From NCBI RefSeq assembly GCF_009727055.1, contig NC_052355.1, positions 1,320,370 to 1,384,369 on the forward strand: a stretch of 64,000 bases of DNA. The letters are read 5' to 3'. This stretch comes from Benincasa hispida (Eukaryota > Streptophyta > Magnoliopsida > Cucurbitales > Cucurbitaceae). Below, piece after piece: positions 45,705 through 59,417 of the stretch (within the stretch, counting starts at the first letter, position 1; the number at the start of each line of letters is the position of its first letter). Position numbers and translations under genes: made by a program. The notes under the pieces are model-generated. The model was not told where the DNA came from. It saw only the letters and a program-made list of their open reading frames with translations, and did no database searches.

Positions 45705-48289
45705 CTTATTTTGAAAAGCATAGATTTATGGTTCATATATATTCGTGAGGTTAATCTTTAATGCATTTATTAATCGCATCTTTAATCTTTGTCATTATTT
45801 AGCTTGTGTTTTGTGAAATGATTGACTCTAATCATATATGCATATCTAACACCTAAAAATTGTTGTCATGTTTAGATTGCCAAATAACAAGAATTGAATT
45901 TTTCAAGGCTCGTATTTGCGTGACCAATTTACGATTAAAGAGAAATCAATTAATTAATTTTGACTATCCAATTTAATTGCAATGGAACCCTTTAACCATA
46001 ATGCAAATGTTTAAGACTACATAGAATGTATCGGGCCTAATTGGACGACATTTAACCTAATTTGGGCATTTAGTCTTAATTAATATGTGAGATGCTTACC
46101 GAGTTCTTTCAACAAGTTGGCTTTCCAAACGAATTGATTTAGCCTAGTAAAGCCGTTACGTGTTTGCATGTCAAATAGCTTTATTGTGAGTTCTATTGAT
46201 CAACTTGCATCGGATTAACCTCTCTTCCTCTAAGGTAAATTGTTCGTTAGATTCGGTTTCAATTTCTTTAATTTTCATATCTTTTATTTCATTTTTCCAA
46301 TCTCTGTAGCCGCTTTAACTCGTAAATTAGTTTGTACCTAACTATCTTTAGGCTCTTTGTGATTCAACTCAATCTACTACAAAATATTGTAAATACTTTA
46401 TCTTATATCGATATTATAAATTTAATTTTATTGGAGTCACTCAATAAGTCTCGCTTTTACTCTCTTTTTGAAAGTATAAAAGGAGGGCCATTAATCAGTT
46501 TAAGAGAAAACTAAATTGTATTTTGAATCAAGATTCAAATAAACTATTTTTGAATGTTTTTTCATATTTCAGTTAATATGGAAATTGTAGTTTAACATTA
46601 AAGTTTAATTTCTTGGTCCCTAAATTTGAAATGATAGTCAGGACCAACTTGAAAATTTTAAATCATTGAAATTGAAATTGAAAATAAAACAAATATGAGA
46701 AAAATTAAATAGTTTAGATTTAAAATTATTTTCATATAATTGGTTTTCATAAATATAAATAATTTTATCAATTTATTAAGCAAGTATACTAGAAGTTAAT
46801 ATTAAAATATGGTAGACAAAATTATAATAGAGGATTAATATTTTAAAGAAATTTTATTTTGTAATTACCCATAAGCCTGAAAATATAGTTATTTTATTAT
46901 GTGATATATATTTTTTTTAATTATTGAAGTTTTAAAAGAATCAACAAATTGCATGCTACTAAAGCAAGTTAAAGATATTGTAAGGAAGAATAAATTTTGT
47001 TATTATTATTATTATTGTTTAAATAAATCAAGACAAAGATATTGTAAGGGAATAAATTTTGTTCAAAATATTATTGTTGATCAAAAGCAAATTAAAGATA
47101 TTGAAAGGGAATAAAATTTCAATAAAGCAAGTTGTGTTGTGAAATTGAGGAGGACAATGGGAATATGGATATGTAGAAAATATAATATAAAATAAAATAA
47201 TTAAAATCATAAAATAACTAAAATAACTAAAATTAGAAAATTGGATAATATGAAAATTAATGGAATTTTGAAGTGGAATTCCCACCAATGTGCATTCTAT
47301 TTATATCCACCAAATGCCACTATTTATAGACAAAGTGGCAAATAAGTTGTGGACTTACATGAATACAATTATTACAAGGTCCATAGACAATATGAAAAAT
47401 GATTCATGGTTTTTAGGATACTAAGCATTGGACATCTATTTTTGTGATATTTATAATACTTCCCTTAGATGCTATATATATATATATATATATAATATGT
47501 CTCGTTAAAACCTTATTAGGAAAAACCCAATAAAAAAAATTGTGAACCCCGAATCCTAATTTCTCTACTGGAATATGTTCCCTACTAAAACTAGTGTGAT
47601 GAATAGATTGATGTGAAAACTAGAGGAAAAGGTCGGACCGTTCATACTGTCAACATAGTGGAGAAGTTTTGAAAGTTTACTTTTCTCTTGAATACTATTA
47701 GAAAAAACAGCAGCTTCATAAGAGATATTTAACTAAAATTCCTTGCAATTGGGGAAGTCGGACTGTTCATACTTAACTAAAATTTGAATTTTCTTAAATT
47801 CCTTTTTAAGAATTGCCCTTGTAGACATGTATGCTAAGTGTGAATTTAAGTTAAGTTTGAATTTTATTAGATTCAGTTTTTTTTTTCTTTTAAATAGTTT
47901 GATAATAATGAATTTGATTAATTACGATTGTGGGTCTCGTCAATCTTGGTTTTTAAGTCAATTTTTCGATTGAATATATTGCCCGTATTTCTAAGTTTTC
48001 TTGATTATTGACAATTGAGTGGATTTAAACTAGCTTTTAAATTAATAAGTTTTGTGAATTTGAATCTAAAGTTTTATTGATGATTCAAGTTTAAATTTGA
48101 TCAATCATGTTATGGATTTAAATTTTATTGATGATATTTGACGATATTCACATGTTTATGTTACTTTAATTGTATTGTGTGTATGCAATTATTAAGTGAA
48201 TATTGGTAAAGATTATTTGGTGTTCTTCCTCTTTTATTTTTGTATAATAATATTATTATATTGTCGTGTCTTATATTTTAGATTGAGTT
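45705..48289. other. AT-rich spacer, mostly unassigned
   Basis: Degenerate AT-rich DNA with (TA)n near 47478-47495 and a direct duplication of an 'aaagatattgtaagg' word (46971 and 47036). The segment 47490-47560 ('tctcgttaaaaccttattagg', 'aaaaaccc') resembles a widely dispersed plant retroelement motif. No gene and no clear 5' LTR of the downstream copia element could be found. Confidence 0.4.
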
Positions 48290-48689
48290 GGTCAAAATAA
48301 TATGTTATCAAAGTAGCCTCTATTATCTAGATTAATTTAATTCTAAAATATAAAATGTGCATATTTATGAATTTATGCCGATAATTATCGGTCGAAAGGA
48401 AGATAATTATTTGGCCAAATTGTGGGTATGCATGTGGTAATAAGTACGTGACAATTATAAGGATTGCTCGTGTGAAAAATAGTTGGTCCAAGGAAAGGCT
48501 ATTTTTTGACAGAGTTAATTGTTAGTACTTTGATTACTACAATTTACAGTTGGTGTTTTTGCCCAAAGGCTGGACATCAATGTTATGTTAGGTATCTTGT
48601 CAAAGGGGCCCACCACATATGTGAAATTATTTTGTTATATTTTAATTGTGAGCATATGTTTTGTTGTTTATTGTTTCAGTTGGTATTAC

Positions 48690-51600
48690 TCAAATATCTG
48701 GAAATCTGAGTTCAATCCCTAAGTTGAATGGATCGAACTTCAAGATTTGGAAGGAAAGCCTAGAGATACTTCTCGGGTGTATGGATTTGGACCTTGCATT
48801 AAGGACCGATAAACCTACTTCTACTGAGGAACAACCAAATACGACTAATATAGAGAAGTGAAAACGGTCAAATCGCATGTGTCTGATGATCATTAGGCAC
48901 TCTATTCCGGAGTCTTTTCGGGGCTCTATCATAGAAAGTGAAAATGCCAATAAGTTTCTTGCTCAAATTGAGAAATATTTTGCTAAAAATGAGAAATGAG
49001 AAGCAAGTAGTCTTTTGACTTCTTTAACTTCTATGAGGTGTAAAGTAATGGAAACATAAGGGAGTACATTATGGAAATGTCCAATCTCACGGGTAAATTA
49101 AAGACACTTGATATCGAGATAAATGAAAATTTACTCGTGCATCTGGTACTTATCTTTCTTCTTGCACACATTGTGAGATAAGCTCATTAATACTCTATTT
49201 ATCCTTCTGAGAGAAAAAGATAGGATTAAGAGAGAAAGGACAGAAAGTACTTATTTGGCAACATGCTCTCGTGATAAGAAGAAAAGGAAATTTATGGATG
49301 CTGCAGAAGGGACATCTCAGCAGAATAAAAACAAGAAACAAGCTACTGAAAATCCTTGTTTTTTCTGCAAAAGGAAAGATCACTTCAAGAAAGATTGTCT
49401 CAAATACGGCAAGTGGCGTGTAAAGAAGGGTAAACTTCTTACTTTGGTTTGTTCTGAAGTTAATTTAGCTTCTGTACCTACAGATACTTGGTGGGTAGAT
49501 TTTGGTGCTACTACTCACATAAGTATATCAATGCAGGGTTGCCTGTGGAGCCGGCCGCCAAGTGATATTGAAAGATTCATCTACGTGGGCGATGACAAAG
49601 GCAGTTCCAGTTGAAGCTATTGGAAAATTTTAGACTACTTTTAAAAACTGGTTGTTATTTGGATCTGAATGAGACTTTTGTTGTACCGTCATTTAGACAA
49701 ATTTGGTTTTTCTTGTTCTTTTGGAAATAATAAAGTTAGTCTTATTCAAGATTCTAAGCTTATTGGTACCGGTTCTTTAATTGATAATATATATATGCTT
49801 GATTCTTTTGCTTCATTTTAACAATATCCTGTTATCTAATTCATGTGGTACAAAGCGTAAATTAAATGAGAATTCTGCAATGTTATGACACAAACGTTTA
49901 GGTCACATCTCTAAATAGAGAATTCAGAGACTTGTGTCAGATGGAATTCTTGATTCTCTTGATTTAAGTAACTTCAACGTTTGTGTGGAATGTATTATGG
50001 GAAAACAGACAAACATAAGAAAATTAGGTGCTAACAGATGCTCAGACGTCTTAGAACTAATACATACAGACATTTGTGGTCCATTCTCTATGGCCTCTTG
50101 GAATGGACAACAATATTTTATTACGTTCATAGACGACTATTCAAGATATGGGTACCTATATTTAATTCATGAGAAGTCTCAATCCTTGGAAATTTTCAAG
50201 TCTTTCAAAGCTGAAGTTGAACTTCAACTTGGAAAGAAAACTAAGGCTGTCAAATCTGATCGTGGTGGTGAATATTACGGTAGATATGATGGATCAGGTG
50301 AACAACGTCCAGGGTCATTTGCCAAATACCTAAAGGAATGTGGAATCGTCCCGTAATACACTATGTCGGAAAAACCTAGCATGAATGGTGTAGCGGAGAG
50401 GCAAAATAGAACACTTAAGGATATGGTAAGAAGTATGATTAGCATTCTTCTCTGCCAGAATCCCTCTAGGTTGAGGCATTAAAGACTGCAGCATATATCC
50501 TTAATAGGGTACCTAGTAAAGCAGTAGCTAAAACTCCTTATGAGCTGTGGATAGGAAAGAAGTCTAGTATTAGGCATCTTCACATCTGGGGTTGTCCAGC
50601 TGAGGCTAGGCCTTATAGGCCTAATGAAAGAAAATTAGACTCAAGAACTATTAGCTGTTATTTTGTTGGATATTCTGAGCGCTCTCGGGGTTTCAAGTTT
50701 TATGATCTCACTTCTAGATCATTGTTTGAGACAGGAAATACTAGATTCCTTGAAGATGTTGAGTTTAGGGAGGAAGATAAGATAAGGAAAATTGTCTTTA
50801 AAGAGGATCAATTGGTTTCTTTTTCTCATGTGATTATCAATGATGTTCAGGCTCCAATTCCTGACTTCATTATTGAACCAATTATAGAACAAGACAACAT
50901 TGAAGTCCCTGTTGTTGAACCTAAAGTTCAAACTCGACAACCTCAAGAAGTACCATTAAAAAGATCTACTAGAGAGAGAAGAATTGCAATTTCAGATGAT
51001 TATATTGTGTTTGTTCAAGAACATCAGGATGATGTGGACATAATAGAAGATGATCCAATCAACTTCCAACAAGCTTTACAAAGTTCTAACTCTCAAATGT
51101 GGATAAGTGCTATGGAAGAGGAAATAAAATCCATGAAAGACAATGACGTTTGGGAACTTGTCGAACTGCCATCAGGAGTGAAACCCATAGGTTGTAAATG
51201 GATATTTAAAACCAAAAGGGATTCACATGGCAATATCGAATGATATAAGGCTCGTCTTGTTGCAAAGAGTTTTACTCAAAAGAAAGACATTGATTACAAA
51301 GAGATATTCTCTCTGGTTTCATCGAAAGACTCTTTTAGGGTAATCATGGCACTGGTAGCTCACTTTGATTTAGAGCTACACTAGATGGATGTAAAAACTG
51401 CGTTTCTTAATGGGAACATTGATGAGACGGTTTATATGGTGCAACCAAAAAACTTTGTGTCTAATAATTCAAAGTCTATGGTGTGCAAATTAAAGAAATC
51501 CATCTACGATCTCAAGCAAGCCTCGTGTTAATGGTATCACAAATTCCATGAAGTGATAACCTCATTTGGTTTTGAGGTGAACATTGTGGAAGATTGTGTA

Positions 51601-52632
51601 TATCACAAGTTCAGTGGGAGTAAATCAATCTTTCTGGTATTATATGTCGATGACATACTCATAGCTAGTAATGATGTAGGCTTATTGCATGACACTAAGA
51701 GATTTCTCAAAAGAAATTTTGAGATGAGGGATCTTGGTGATGCTTCTTTTGTATTAGGAATTGAAATACCGCGAGATCGTTCTCAAGGTATTTTGAGATT
51801 GTCACAAAAGAACTACATTGAAAAGATCTTGAATAGATTTGGCATGAAAGATTGTGCGGCGAGAGATACCCGATCGCTAAAGTTGATAAATTTCATTTAG
51901 GTCAATGCCCCAAGACCACACTCGAGAATAAAAAGATGCAAAAGGTTCCCTATGCATCGGCCATTGGAAGTCTACTGTATACCCAAGTATGTATGCGTCC
52001 AGATATTGTGTTCACAATTAGAGTGTTAGGCAGATAGTTGAGTAACCTAGGATGGATCATTGGAAAGCAGCCAAACAGGTTATGGGTATTTACAGAGAAC
52101 AAAATATTATATGCTCACTTATCGGAGATCAGAAGTTTTGGAGATCATTGGGTATTCTGATTCTGATTATGCTGGATGTCAAGACACTTTGCGATCCACT
52201 TCAGGCTATATCTTCATGTTGGCTGGTGGAGCTGTATCCTGGAAAAGTATTAAACAAACACTTATAGCTTCTTCTACCATGGCTGCGGAGTTTATAGCAT
52301 GTTATGAGGCATCCAATCATGGAATATGGTTGCAAAATTTTGTCACTGGGCTGCAGATAGTGGTTGGCATAGAAAGACCACTAAAATTATTTTGTGACAA
52401 TAACTCGGCTGTGGCGTATTCCAACAACAACAGAAGTAAAACGAAGTCAAAGCATGTAGATTTGAAGTTTCTGGTTGTTAAAGAAAGAGTTCAGAATGGT
52501 CAAATTTCGGTAGAACATATAGGAACAAACTCTATGGTGGTAGATCCATTGACTAAAGGTTTACCACCTAAAGTTTTTCATGAGCATGTTGCTCACATGG
52601 GTGTTAGTCACTTTTCTTATTCCATGGTTTAG
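48690..52632 (+). pseudogene. Copia gag-pol polyprotein, multiply disrupted
   Basis: Gag opens with LNGSNFKIWKESLEILLGCM. A CCHC knuckle (CX2CX4HX4C) lies at 49357-49398. The protease site reads VDFGATTH at 49495, with Phe where the catalytic D-S/T-G needs Ser/Thr. The integrase core has Asp in HTDICGP (50069), Asp in SDRGGEY (50258) and Glu in NGVAERQNR (50396). RT carries the LYVDDI box at 51640-51660; RNase H has YSDSDYAG and TMAAEF (52150-52300). The frame is interrupted by stops (48859, about 50354, 51241 and others) and a shift between gag and integrase. It therefore cannot make the enzyme set for its own reverse transcription and integration. Confidence 0.85.
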
Positions 52633-53061
52633 TGGGAGTTTGTTATTGAGGATGTTCTTTGACTTTATTTTGTTTATTTTCTATATAGAATAAAGTTGAT
52701 GGTTTATGTTTTATTATCTGAACTCGTTTATCATGCATGCAGTTTAGCATAAAGTTTTTTAGAATGATCTCATTAAGGAATTTGGACTATTTGGAAACAG
52801 GCATGATCTAGATCACTTTGCATGTAGTTCCATGTTATCCATCCATACTTGATCTATGTCATTGAATGTATTGGAATTGGTGATCAAGGAAGGTTTAGTT
52901 ACAAGGATAGTGACGAAAGCTGCCTTGATTCTGTGCTAATACAGAAGATGACCAGATTGAACTAAAGGGGAATTCTATTATTGAAATAACCTGTTTATGC
53001 GTGCTTAAGATTTATGTGATCTAATTATATCAGGTATACAAACATAGCCCAAGTGAGAGAT

Positions 53062-53521
53062 TGTTAGACAATATTAAATAATAATATGTTTAATTAAAGT
53101 ATGGGCTATGTATGTGGATTAATAATTTATCACATTGGGTTATTTTATTGGATTGGGCCCTATTATGTGATCTAATTAATTAAGGCCCTAGATTCCTAAT
53201 TGAGTATGGACTTAATGGGTAGAAGCCTATTCCTAGTTAATTAGAGTTTAATAGTAACCCTAATTGAACTAGTATATAAAGAGACCTTAGGGCTATGGTC
53301 CCCAATATACCAAAACAATAAGCACTCAATCTTTCTTGAATCCCATCTAGAGAGAGATCCCACTAAGGGCATTCGGAGTTTTGGTTGAGGAAGACCATAG
53401 TTATCTATAAGCTATCATTAGTTTCTCAATGAAATTCGGTATGTAATTATTCTTGACAATTTGGCATGAATGATCCTAAGGTTTATCTATTCAATATAGA
53501 TTTAAAGTATTTATGCTAACA
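53062..53521 (+). mobile_element. 3' LTR of the copia element
   Basis: 460 bp, beginning TGTTAGACAATATT and ending TTTATGCTAACA, so the tips TGTTAG/CTAACA are perfect inverted repeats. It holds a TATA box at 53273-53280 and a leader-like stretch. Confidence 0.8.
53273..53280 (+). promoter_or_regulatory. TATA box of the copia LTR
   Basis: TATATAAA followed by GAGACC, some 210 bp into the LTR. Confidence 0.5.
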
Positions 53522-53526
53522 GATTC

Positions 53527-55262
53527 TACAAGAAGACCACCACCGAAATCTTCTCCACTATGCTCAAGAAGGAATGTGTGGTGGAAACACTCAAATCAAG
53601 CTGAATTGAAGATGAACTAGTGAGGGTTGAGTAAGGTTTTCAAATATTTTTCACTTCAATAAGTAAACTCAGAATTCTATCTCATCTTTCTATATGGAAC
53701 TTCTATATATAGATAGAAATCATTCAAAACGATAGGGTTGCATGGATGACACCATCTACTTGGTGATAATTGCATAAATCAAAAGGATTTTGGTGAAATT
53801 CCATTAAATTGTAGTTGGTGGATTTTTCCTAAATTTGAAAAAATTCACTAACTTAAAACTAATTTTAAAATTGAAAAATGATTTTAAATAAAACAATTTT
53901 ATTTTTAATTAGTTTTATAAAATTAATACAAAATAATTAATTTTAAATAAAACTAATTTTGATTTTAATTAAACTTTGTAATGAAAAGAGTACTAATTTA
54001 ATATCTCAATATTAAATTAATAAAATAAAAATTTCACCAATATGATTCAATTTCATATTTAAATCATAATTTAAATATTAATTGATTCTCCAATTTCATT
54101 GAATTTCATCTAAATTAAACGTTTTTAATTGTATCAAATACAATTAATTGAAAAACCCTAAAAATTGAATTTAAACATTTCAAATTCATAACCCTAATTC
54201 CAAAATTCATCCAATAAATACTCAATTTGTAATTCCAATTTATGAGTAGTAGAGGGACTAATGGACCTACAGATCATGAGCTCCAACAATTTGTAATTAA
54301 TTAGTTAAACTCTTTAAATCGAATTAATTACTATTCGTTAACTATCAAGGTACACCACTATAGCTTGATAGTTGCACTCTCCTCATTGTAGATATATTTT
54401 TGTCCATGTAAACCATAATCAGTAAGTCGATCCTTCACAGATTGTTCGTAATTACAGCTGGGTCAAAATTACCATTTTACCCTTGTAAAATACATCTTGT
54501 ACCTTAAGTTCTCATTGACTCTCTAATGAACAATTGATTCATAATACTACTTATGAATCATATCCCTCTCTAATATGAGAAGGTGGGACTCAATTGTTCA
54601 AGACTTGGAATCAGCACTTAAGAGAACAACCTATATGCTAACCCTAAAACGGGTAGGAGTGAATTCCATCTTGTTGGGCTATGTCCTCAACTGTCTATTT
54701 GGTTTATCCCTAAAATGGAAGGCTTATTGAGCAGTATTATTGAATTACTCTCACCCATGCAGATCAAAGGCAATCCTGAATAAACAGGAGTTCATAGCTA
54801 GCTCAGGATTAAGATCAAGTTATCCTAGGTTACTTTAATATGAAATAGTCAGTTTTAACAGTAAACGATTGTTATAAAGAAAAGTGACTATTTCGTAGTC
54901 TAGTCTTTATGCAAACTCATTACATAGGATGCCCCCACTCACATGTCTCTACATGAATGATTTGTGGATCACATCATTTGTATTACCTATATAAAATGGG
55001 TCGCATCCAATAGTGTTACCAAGATGAGATACCCAATTTCATCTATATACTTATAGACTATTTAGGCTATTTACTATTAACTTGACTCTGAATACATAAA
55101 GTTAAATTATTCATACTATAGCCATGGATTATGTTTATTGGATTTTCAGAATAGAATGCAATATCAATAACTTTATCGAATAAGATGCTCAATAATATTT
55201 ATTGATAAATAGAATGTTTAACTCAAAATTTACAAACTGCGAGTTCTAGGACATTTCCAATA
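53527..55262 (-). mobile_element. Diverged TGTTGG-family LTR
   Basis: On the minus strand it begins TATTGGAAATGTCCTAG at 55262 and shows the family landmarks in order: 'gtgagtgggggcatcctatg' (near 54930), 'ggaattcactcctac' (54660), 'agttaacga...aagagttta' (54305-54340) and 'catgatctgtaggtcc' (54270). It reaches almost to the copia LTR end. The AT-rich middle (53850-54240) lacks the GTCAAAG stretch. Confidence 0.65.
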
Positions 55263-56819
55263 GTGGTCTACTTAAGAACTTGAAGGTCAATTCTGTGGAT
55301 ATAACAAGGACCTAGTGGAAATCTACAAAGTATTCAAGCTGAAACCATTTCTTTAAAAACTTGCTTTTATATCATGTTTGTTGCTCAAATTAAGTGTAGT
55401 TAGAGTGCTTAATAATTCTATTAGCTTCCATTTTATGCTTGTTTACTCTATCACTTGTAATGCTCCAAACCCACCTATAGCAACTTCTTGTTATCAACTC
55501 AACTTTATTACCAAGTCTATCCCTTATGCCAATAGTGATCTTGGAAGATTCAACTTATTTACTTTTGTGCATATACCACTTTTGTCTACCTCGAGCTGGA
55601 TTATTTTCCTTTTTGAATAAAATTGATGGTCTTGTTAGTTCATGTTTCCAACTTGCACATAAAGTCAAAATCCCTTAAATCTTACTAATGCCCCCAATGA
55701 TTTACCTCTTAACTAATGAAGCCTCAACATACCATGTCAATAGTTCTTGAACATCTACTGTTACTAGTAACTCCATTTTAGCTTATCCCTTCTCTCAACC
55801 TTTTATTTCAGTAATAGATTCTTGTGTTAAAACAAAGTTCCATACCCAATCATCTATGTAAGCTACCTTTTCTTCCAACACATATTGTCCCAAAGTTCCA
55901 CATGATAATGAGATATTCTTCTTTTACACCAAAACAAATACCTTGTAACCCCCCATATCATGCCTCCAAATCATACTTAACTAGGAGTTTTGAACACATT
56001 AAATTCCTTTCTCTTTCCAAAAGAGTAAACTTTCTTGGATACTTTTCTCTCCTTCACACTTATCTTTGATAAATCCACTAAATTCAAGACACCTCTTTTT
56101 TTCCCACTTTCCATGTGGAACATAATGTCTTTACTAAAGTACATTTTTTTTAACTCCTTCATAAGTCTTATCTCTCTCACTAAGAATTTCCATCTTGTAG
56201 AATTCTCCTTTGCCAATTTTCATGCTTTTAAACTCCAAAAGACTTTTGTTTATTCAAATTTGCCCAACTTGGATCTCCTCATCACAATAAGGCTATGATT
56301 TAATCTAGATACTCTAAAATAATCCTTCAACCCAAACAAATAACACTTTGCTTTATCTCCTTTAGGTCCAAGCTCATGTCCAACTACTTCGGCTTCCTTT
56401 AATTGCATCAACTCAGCTAGATATATCAAAAGAATTCTTCATATCATTACACATACTTTACCTAGTCCATCAATTTCCTAGTATTACCAAAGTGATTATG
56501 ACTTATTAATCCTTGCCAAAATTTCTCTCAAAATATTTGGTTTTAATATCTTAGAACCTTTAATAAATCTATAGTCTCTTCTTCTCCTTCTTATCCATAA
56601 AACAACTTTTAACCTTATATTTGAGTATGTGTCCTATGACGAAATTTATTTATACTACCACCAATTGCACTACCCAACACAAAACATAACACTAATCCTT
56701 AATGAATTCTTGTCTAGACAATTTTATTCCTTGACTTAAACATACACATACCTTTATTCCTAAACTATCATAACTCTACATAGTTTCATCAACCTTTAAG
56801 AACTCTGAACTGAGGTATT
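55263..56819 (-). pseudogene. Degenerate minus-strand coding-like region, unknown
   Basis: From about 56410 the minus strand keeps one mostly open frame (MQLKEAEVVGHELG..., later STRWKFLVREIRLMKELKK and LNLVDLSKISVKERKVSK) with two stops near 56250 and 56220. It ends near 55977. Further fragments follow to about 55380. The composition is Lys/Glu-rich and protein-like. I do not recognise a domain; it could be a retroelement ORF or a host gene remnant. Plus-strand ORFs here are its shadows. Confidence 0.3.
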
Positions 56820-57536
56820 GTCACACCCCGTCCTAGACCACCCTCTTATGCCTAGGAAAGGGCGTGACTGCAACAGTTATCAACCCTGTGGCTAACACTT
56901 ACTGCCTACTAACTGTTGCGGAATAACTCTGATACCAATATATAACTCATATACAGCGGAATATCTTTAGGCCAAAATTTATCAATTTAGAAGCATAACA
57001 TATTTAGAGTCATTATAACTCTAGATTTACAAGTCCCAAAACCCAAAAACCCTTGTCCCTATATGAACAATAGTAACATGTGTGCAATATAACAGTAACC
57101 ACCTAAACAGATGGGTTACAAATCTCTTTATCCTTTAGTGGCAGAACAGTTGCAGAGCTATCTTCAGAGGATTTGACCACTACCTGTGGGGGGGAAAGGA
57201 AAACATTTGAAAACGGGGTGAGCTTGGCCCAGTGAGTGACTTAAGAAAGACAATTGATTCTCATACAAAATCTCAATAAAGAGTTTAACAGAAATATAAG
57301 CTTCTGCAGTACTTGTACTGCAGTATAAACATTTTCCAAGTATGAAACATATAAAGCTATTTTAATCATAAAACAGTAAAACTGTTTCTCAGTCGAGAAC
57401 AACCCTATGGTGGGTAAAAATAATCCCAACACCAACTGCTAGTCAAGAGAGAATCCTTTTTCTCAATCTCTGACTCTAACTACCTACGTGCACGTGGCCA
57501 TACTAAGTACCGTCATACCTTAGGTACTTCTGCACT

Positions 57537-57675
57537 GATACCTTCTCAAGCGTCCTTCAATATCTGGTTGGTTTGGTACATTCTCAAACATCCTTCAGTA
57601 CCAATAGATACCTTCTCCAAGTCCTTTGGTATCTAGTTGGGCGGATACCTTCTCAAACGTCCTTCGGTATCGCGT
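57537..57675. repeat. Short tandem stretch of 'gataccttctcaaacgtccttcggtat' units
   Basis: Four imperfect units of about 35-45 bp within the gypsy LTR, comparable in place to the array at 17372-17628. Confidence 0.6.
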
Positions 57676-58527
57676 TTTAAGTGAAACTAGTCATAAATGA
57701 CTTTCTCTCTTTAAAGCATGTAAACTATAACACATATAAAAACATGGCTTTAAAGTTACTAACACATGCTGAGTATATTTAACACATATAAATCGCTTTT
57801 CAAAAATTTCTCACACATGCATGCGTTTAAAACATAACTCATGGTTTGCTTGGAAATTACTTTGTAAAACTAGCTGGCATGAGAATAATCTTCTTTAAAA
57901 CATGCTTTCTATAACACGTTGTAATCAAACATTTTAAGCAAATGTTTTAGTCAAAACTTTTTAGCCACTCACCTTGATTACTTAGGAGCTTTTCACTCTA
58001 GTAGCTCCCTTTTCTACCTCGGGCTCCCTTTTCACCCCTAGAATCTAGATTCAACTTTCAGCTTAGATTACTCATAGTTTTGAACCTTATTTTGAGATAC
58101 TTCCTTCTATAAGAATATTCTAAAATATATCAGGAAGCTTACCTAAAATTTGAGCTCAGAACTCTTCATGGTTTGGTCGGAATCACAAAATTTTCAAGAC
58201 TGGCCCAAACTAATCCAACAGCCTGACCCTTCTATCTTTTTCTCAGTTCTAGCCCGATCCCTTCGAGCTTTTCCTCCGGCAGCCCTACCTTGAAAACTAG
58301 ACTCTCAGAGCTTTCAGGTGGCTTTGGAATCACTCCAAACACACGAGTAAATTGGGAGAACTCCTTGTCCAAAGTTGATGCGTCCTCTTCAGACTTCACT
58401 GTCCAATGCATCCTCTTTGAAATACTATGACCAACGCATGGATTCTGGCTCCAACGTAAGGTTTGCTAAACTTTCCCACTCTTTCTATGGTATTTTTTAA
58501 TTGTGAACTAAAAATGAAGTCTCTTGG

Positions 58528-58540
58528 CTCTATTTATAGG
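58528..58540 (-). promoter_or_regulatory. TATA box of the gypsy LTR
   Basis: The minus strand reads CCTATAAATAGAG. Confidence 0.45.
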
Positions 58541-59229
58541 TGTCCAAACCTTCACCAGAGTTGACACCACCTACTTGGTTGCATGGCCAAGTGTCTTCTT
58601 CTCACCCCATCAACGCAATTCTGTTATCAACGCAAGTTAAGTGTCTTCCTCCCATGTTTCCAATGCATGAGCCTCCAATCTGATGCCACAACCTCACATT
58701 TTTAAGGCTTAAGGCTTTCCTCCCAAGAAGACACATGGTTTTGATGATGTTCTCCTGATGATCTCATCCTTTGTATGCGTCCAACTCTTGGATGTTCAAT
58801 ACATAATCTATACTTAATGCATAGCCTATCATCAATGCATAGCAAGCCAATTCACTATCATTACAATTCAACTTAGCCATCGCAAAGAGCTAAACATCAC
58901 TAATGCATAAGGTGACCGTCCATCCTCGACGCATGGCTCACTAGGTAGCATTGCACGGTTTGCTTAGCATGGGCGCATGGTGCTGGCCACCAACGCATAG
59001 GCGTGCTGCACAGGCTAGCCGCTCGACGCATGGGCATACTGCTTCGACGCATGGGCCTGCGGTGTATGCTGGCCATCGTTCACACACTCGGCCGCATGGG
59101 CATGCTTGGCCGCATGAGTTGCGCGCGGTGCTTTGATGCTTGGCTGGGTGCTTCAGCGCATGGGTGTGGCCGCTTGGCAGGGTGCTCAACGCATGGGCAT
59201 GGCAGCTCAGCGCATGGCAGAGGTGTCTA

Positions 59230-59417
59230 GCCGAGGCTGCTTGACGCATTGCAAAGGCACTGGCCAAGGCTGCTCGACGCATTGCATGGGCGCTGGCCGA
59301 GGCTGCTCAGCACATGGCTGGGCGTCTGGCCAAGGATGCTCAACGCATGGCTGGACATTTGGCCGAGGCTGCTCGACGCATGGTTGGGCATTTGGCTGAG
59401 GTTGCTTGACGCATGCC
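59230..59417. repeat. 33-bp minisatellite 'gccgaggctgctcgacgcatgg'
   Basis: Five units of exactly 33 bp (59230-59394) and a partial sixth. Because 33 is a multiple of three, all frames stay open and show 11-residue periodicity, explaining the 88-122 codon ORFs on both strands at 58941-59617. They are not genes. Looser GACGCATGG words extend the field to 58930. Confidence 0.85.

Larger units (their letters stand above)
48290..53521 (+). mobile_element. Decayed Ty1/copia retrotransposon
   Basis: The order is: a possible mutated PBS (TTATCAAAGTAGCC, 48305-48318), a ~350-bp leader, broken gag-pol (about 48690-52632), a 3' non-coding stretch, a short purine tract (AAGTGAGAGA, 53051-53060) and a 460-bp 3' LTR (53062-53521). 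I could not identify a matching 5' LTR upstream, so the 5' end is truncated or too diverged. Gag, protease, integrase, RT and RNase H come in the copia order (integrase before RT). Confidence 0.8.

Noticed and set aside
48506..48709. 67-codon ORF upstream of copia gag
   Set aside because: Lies in the leader of the copia element and matches no known domain; gag starts after it in another frame.
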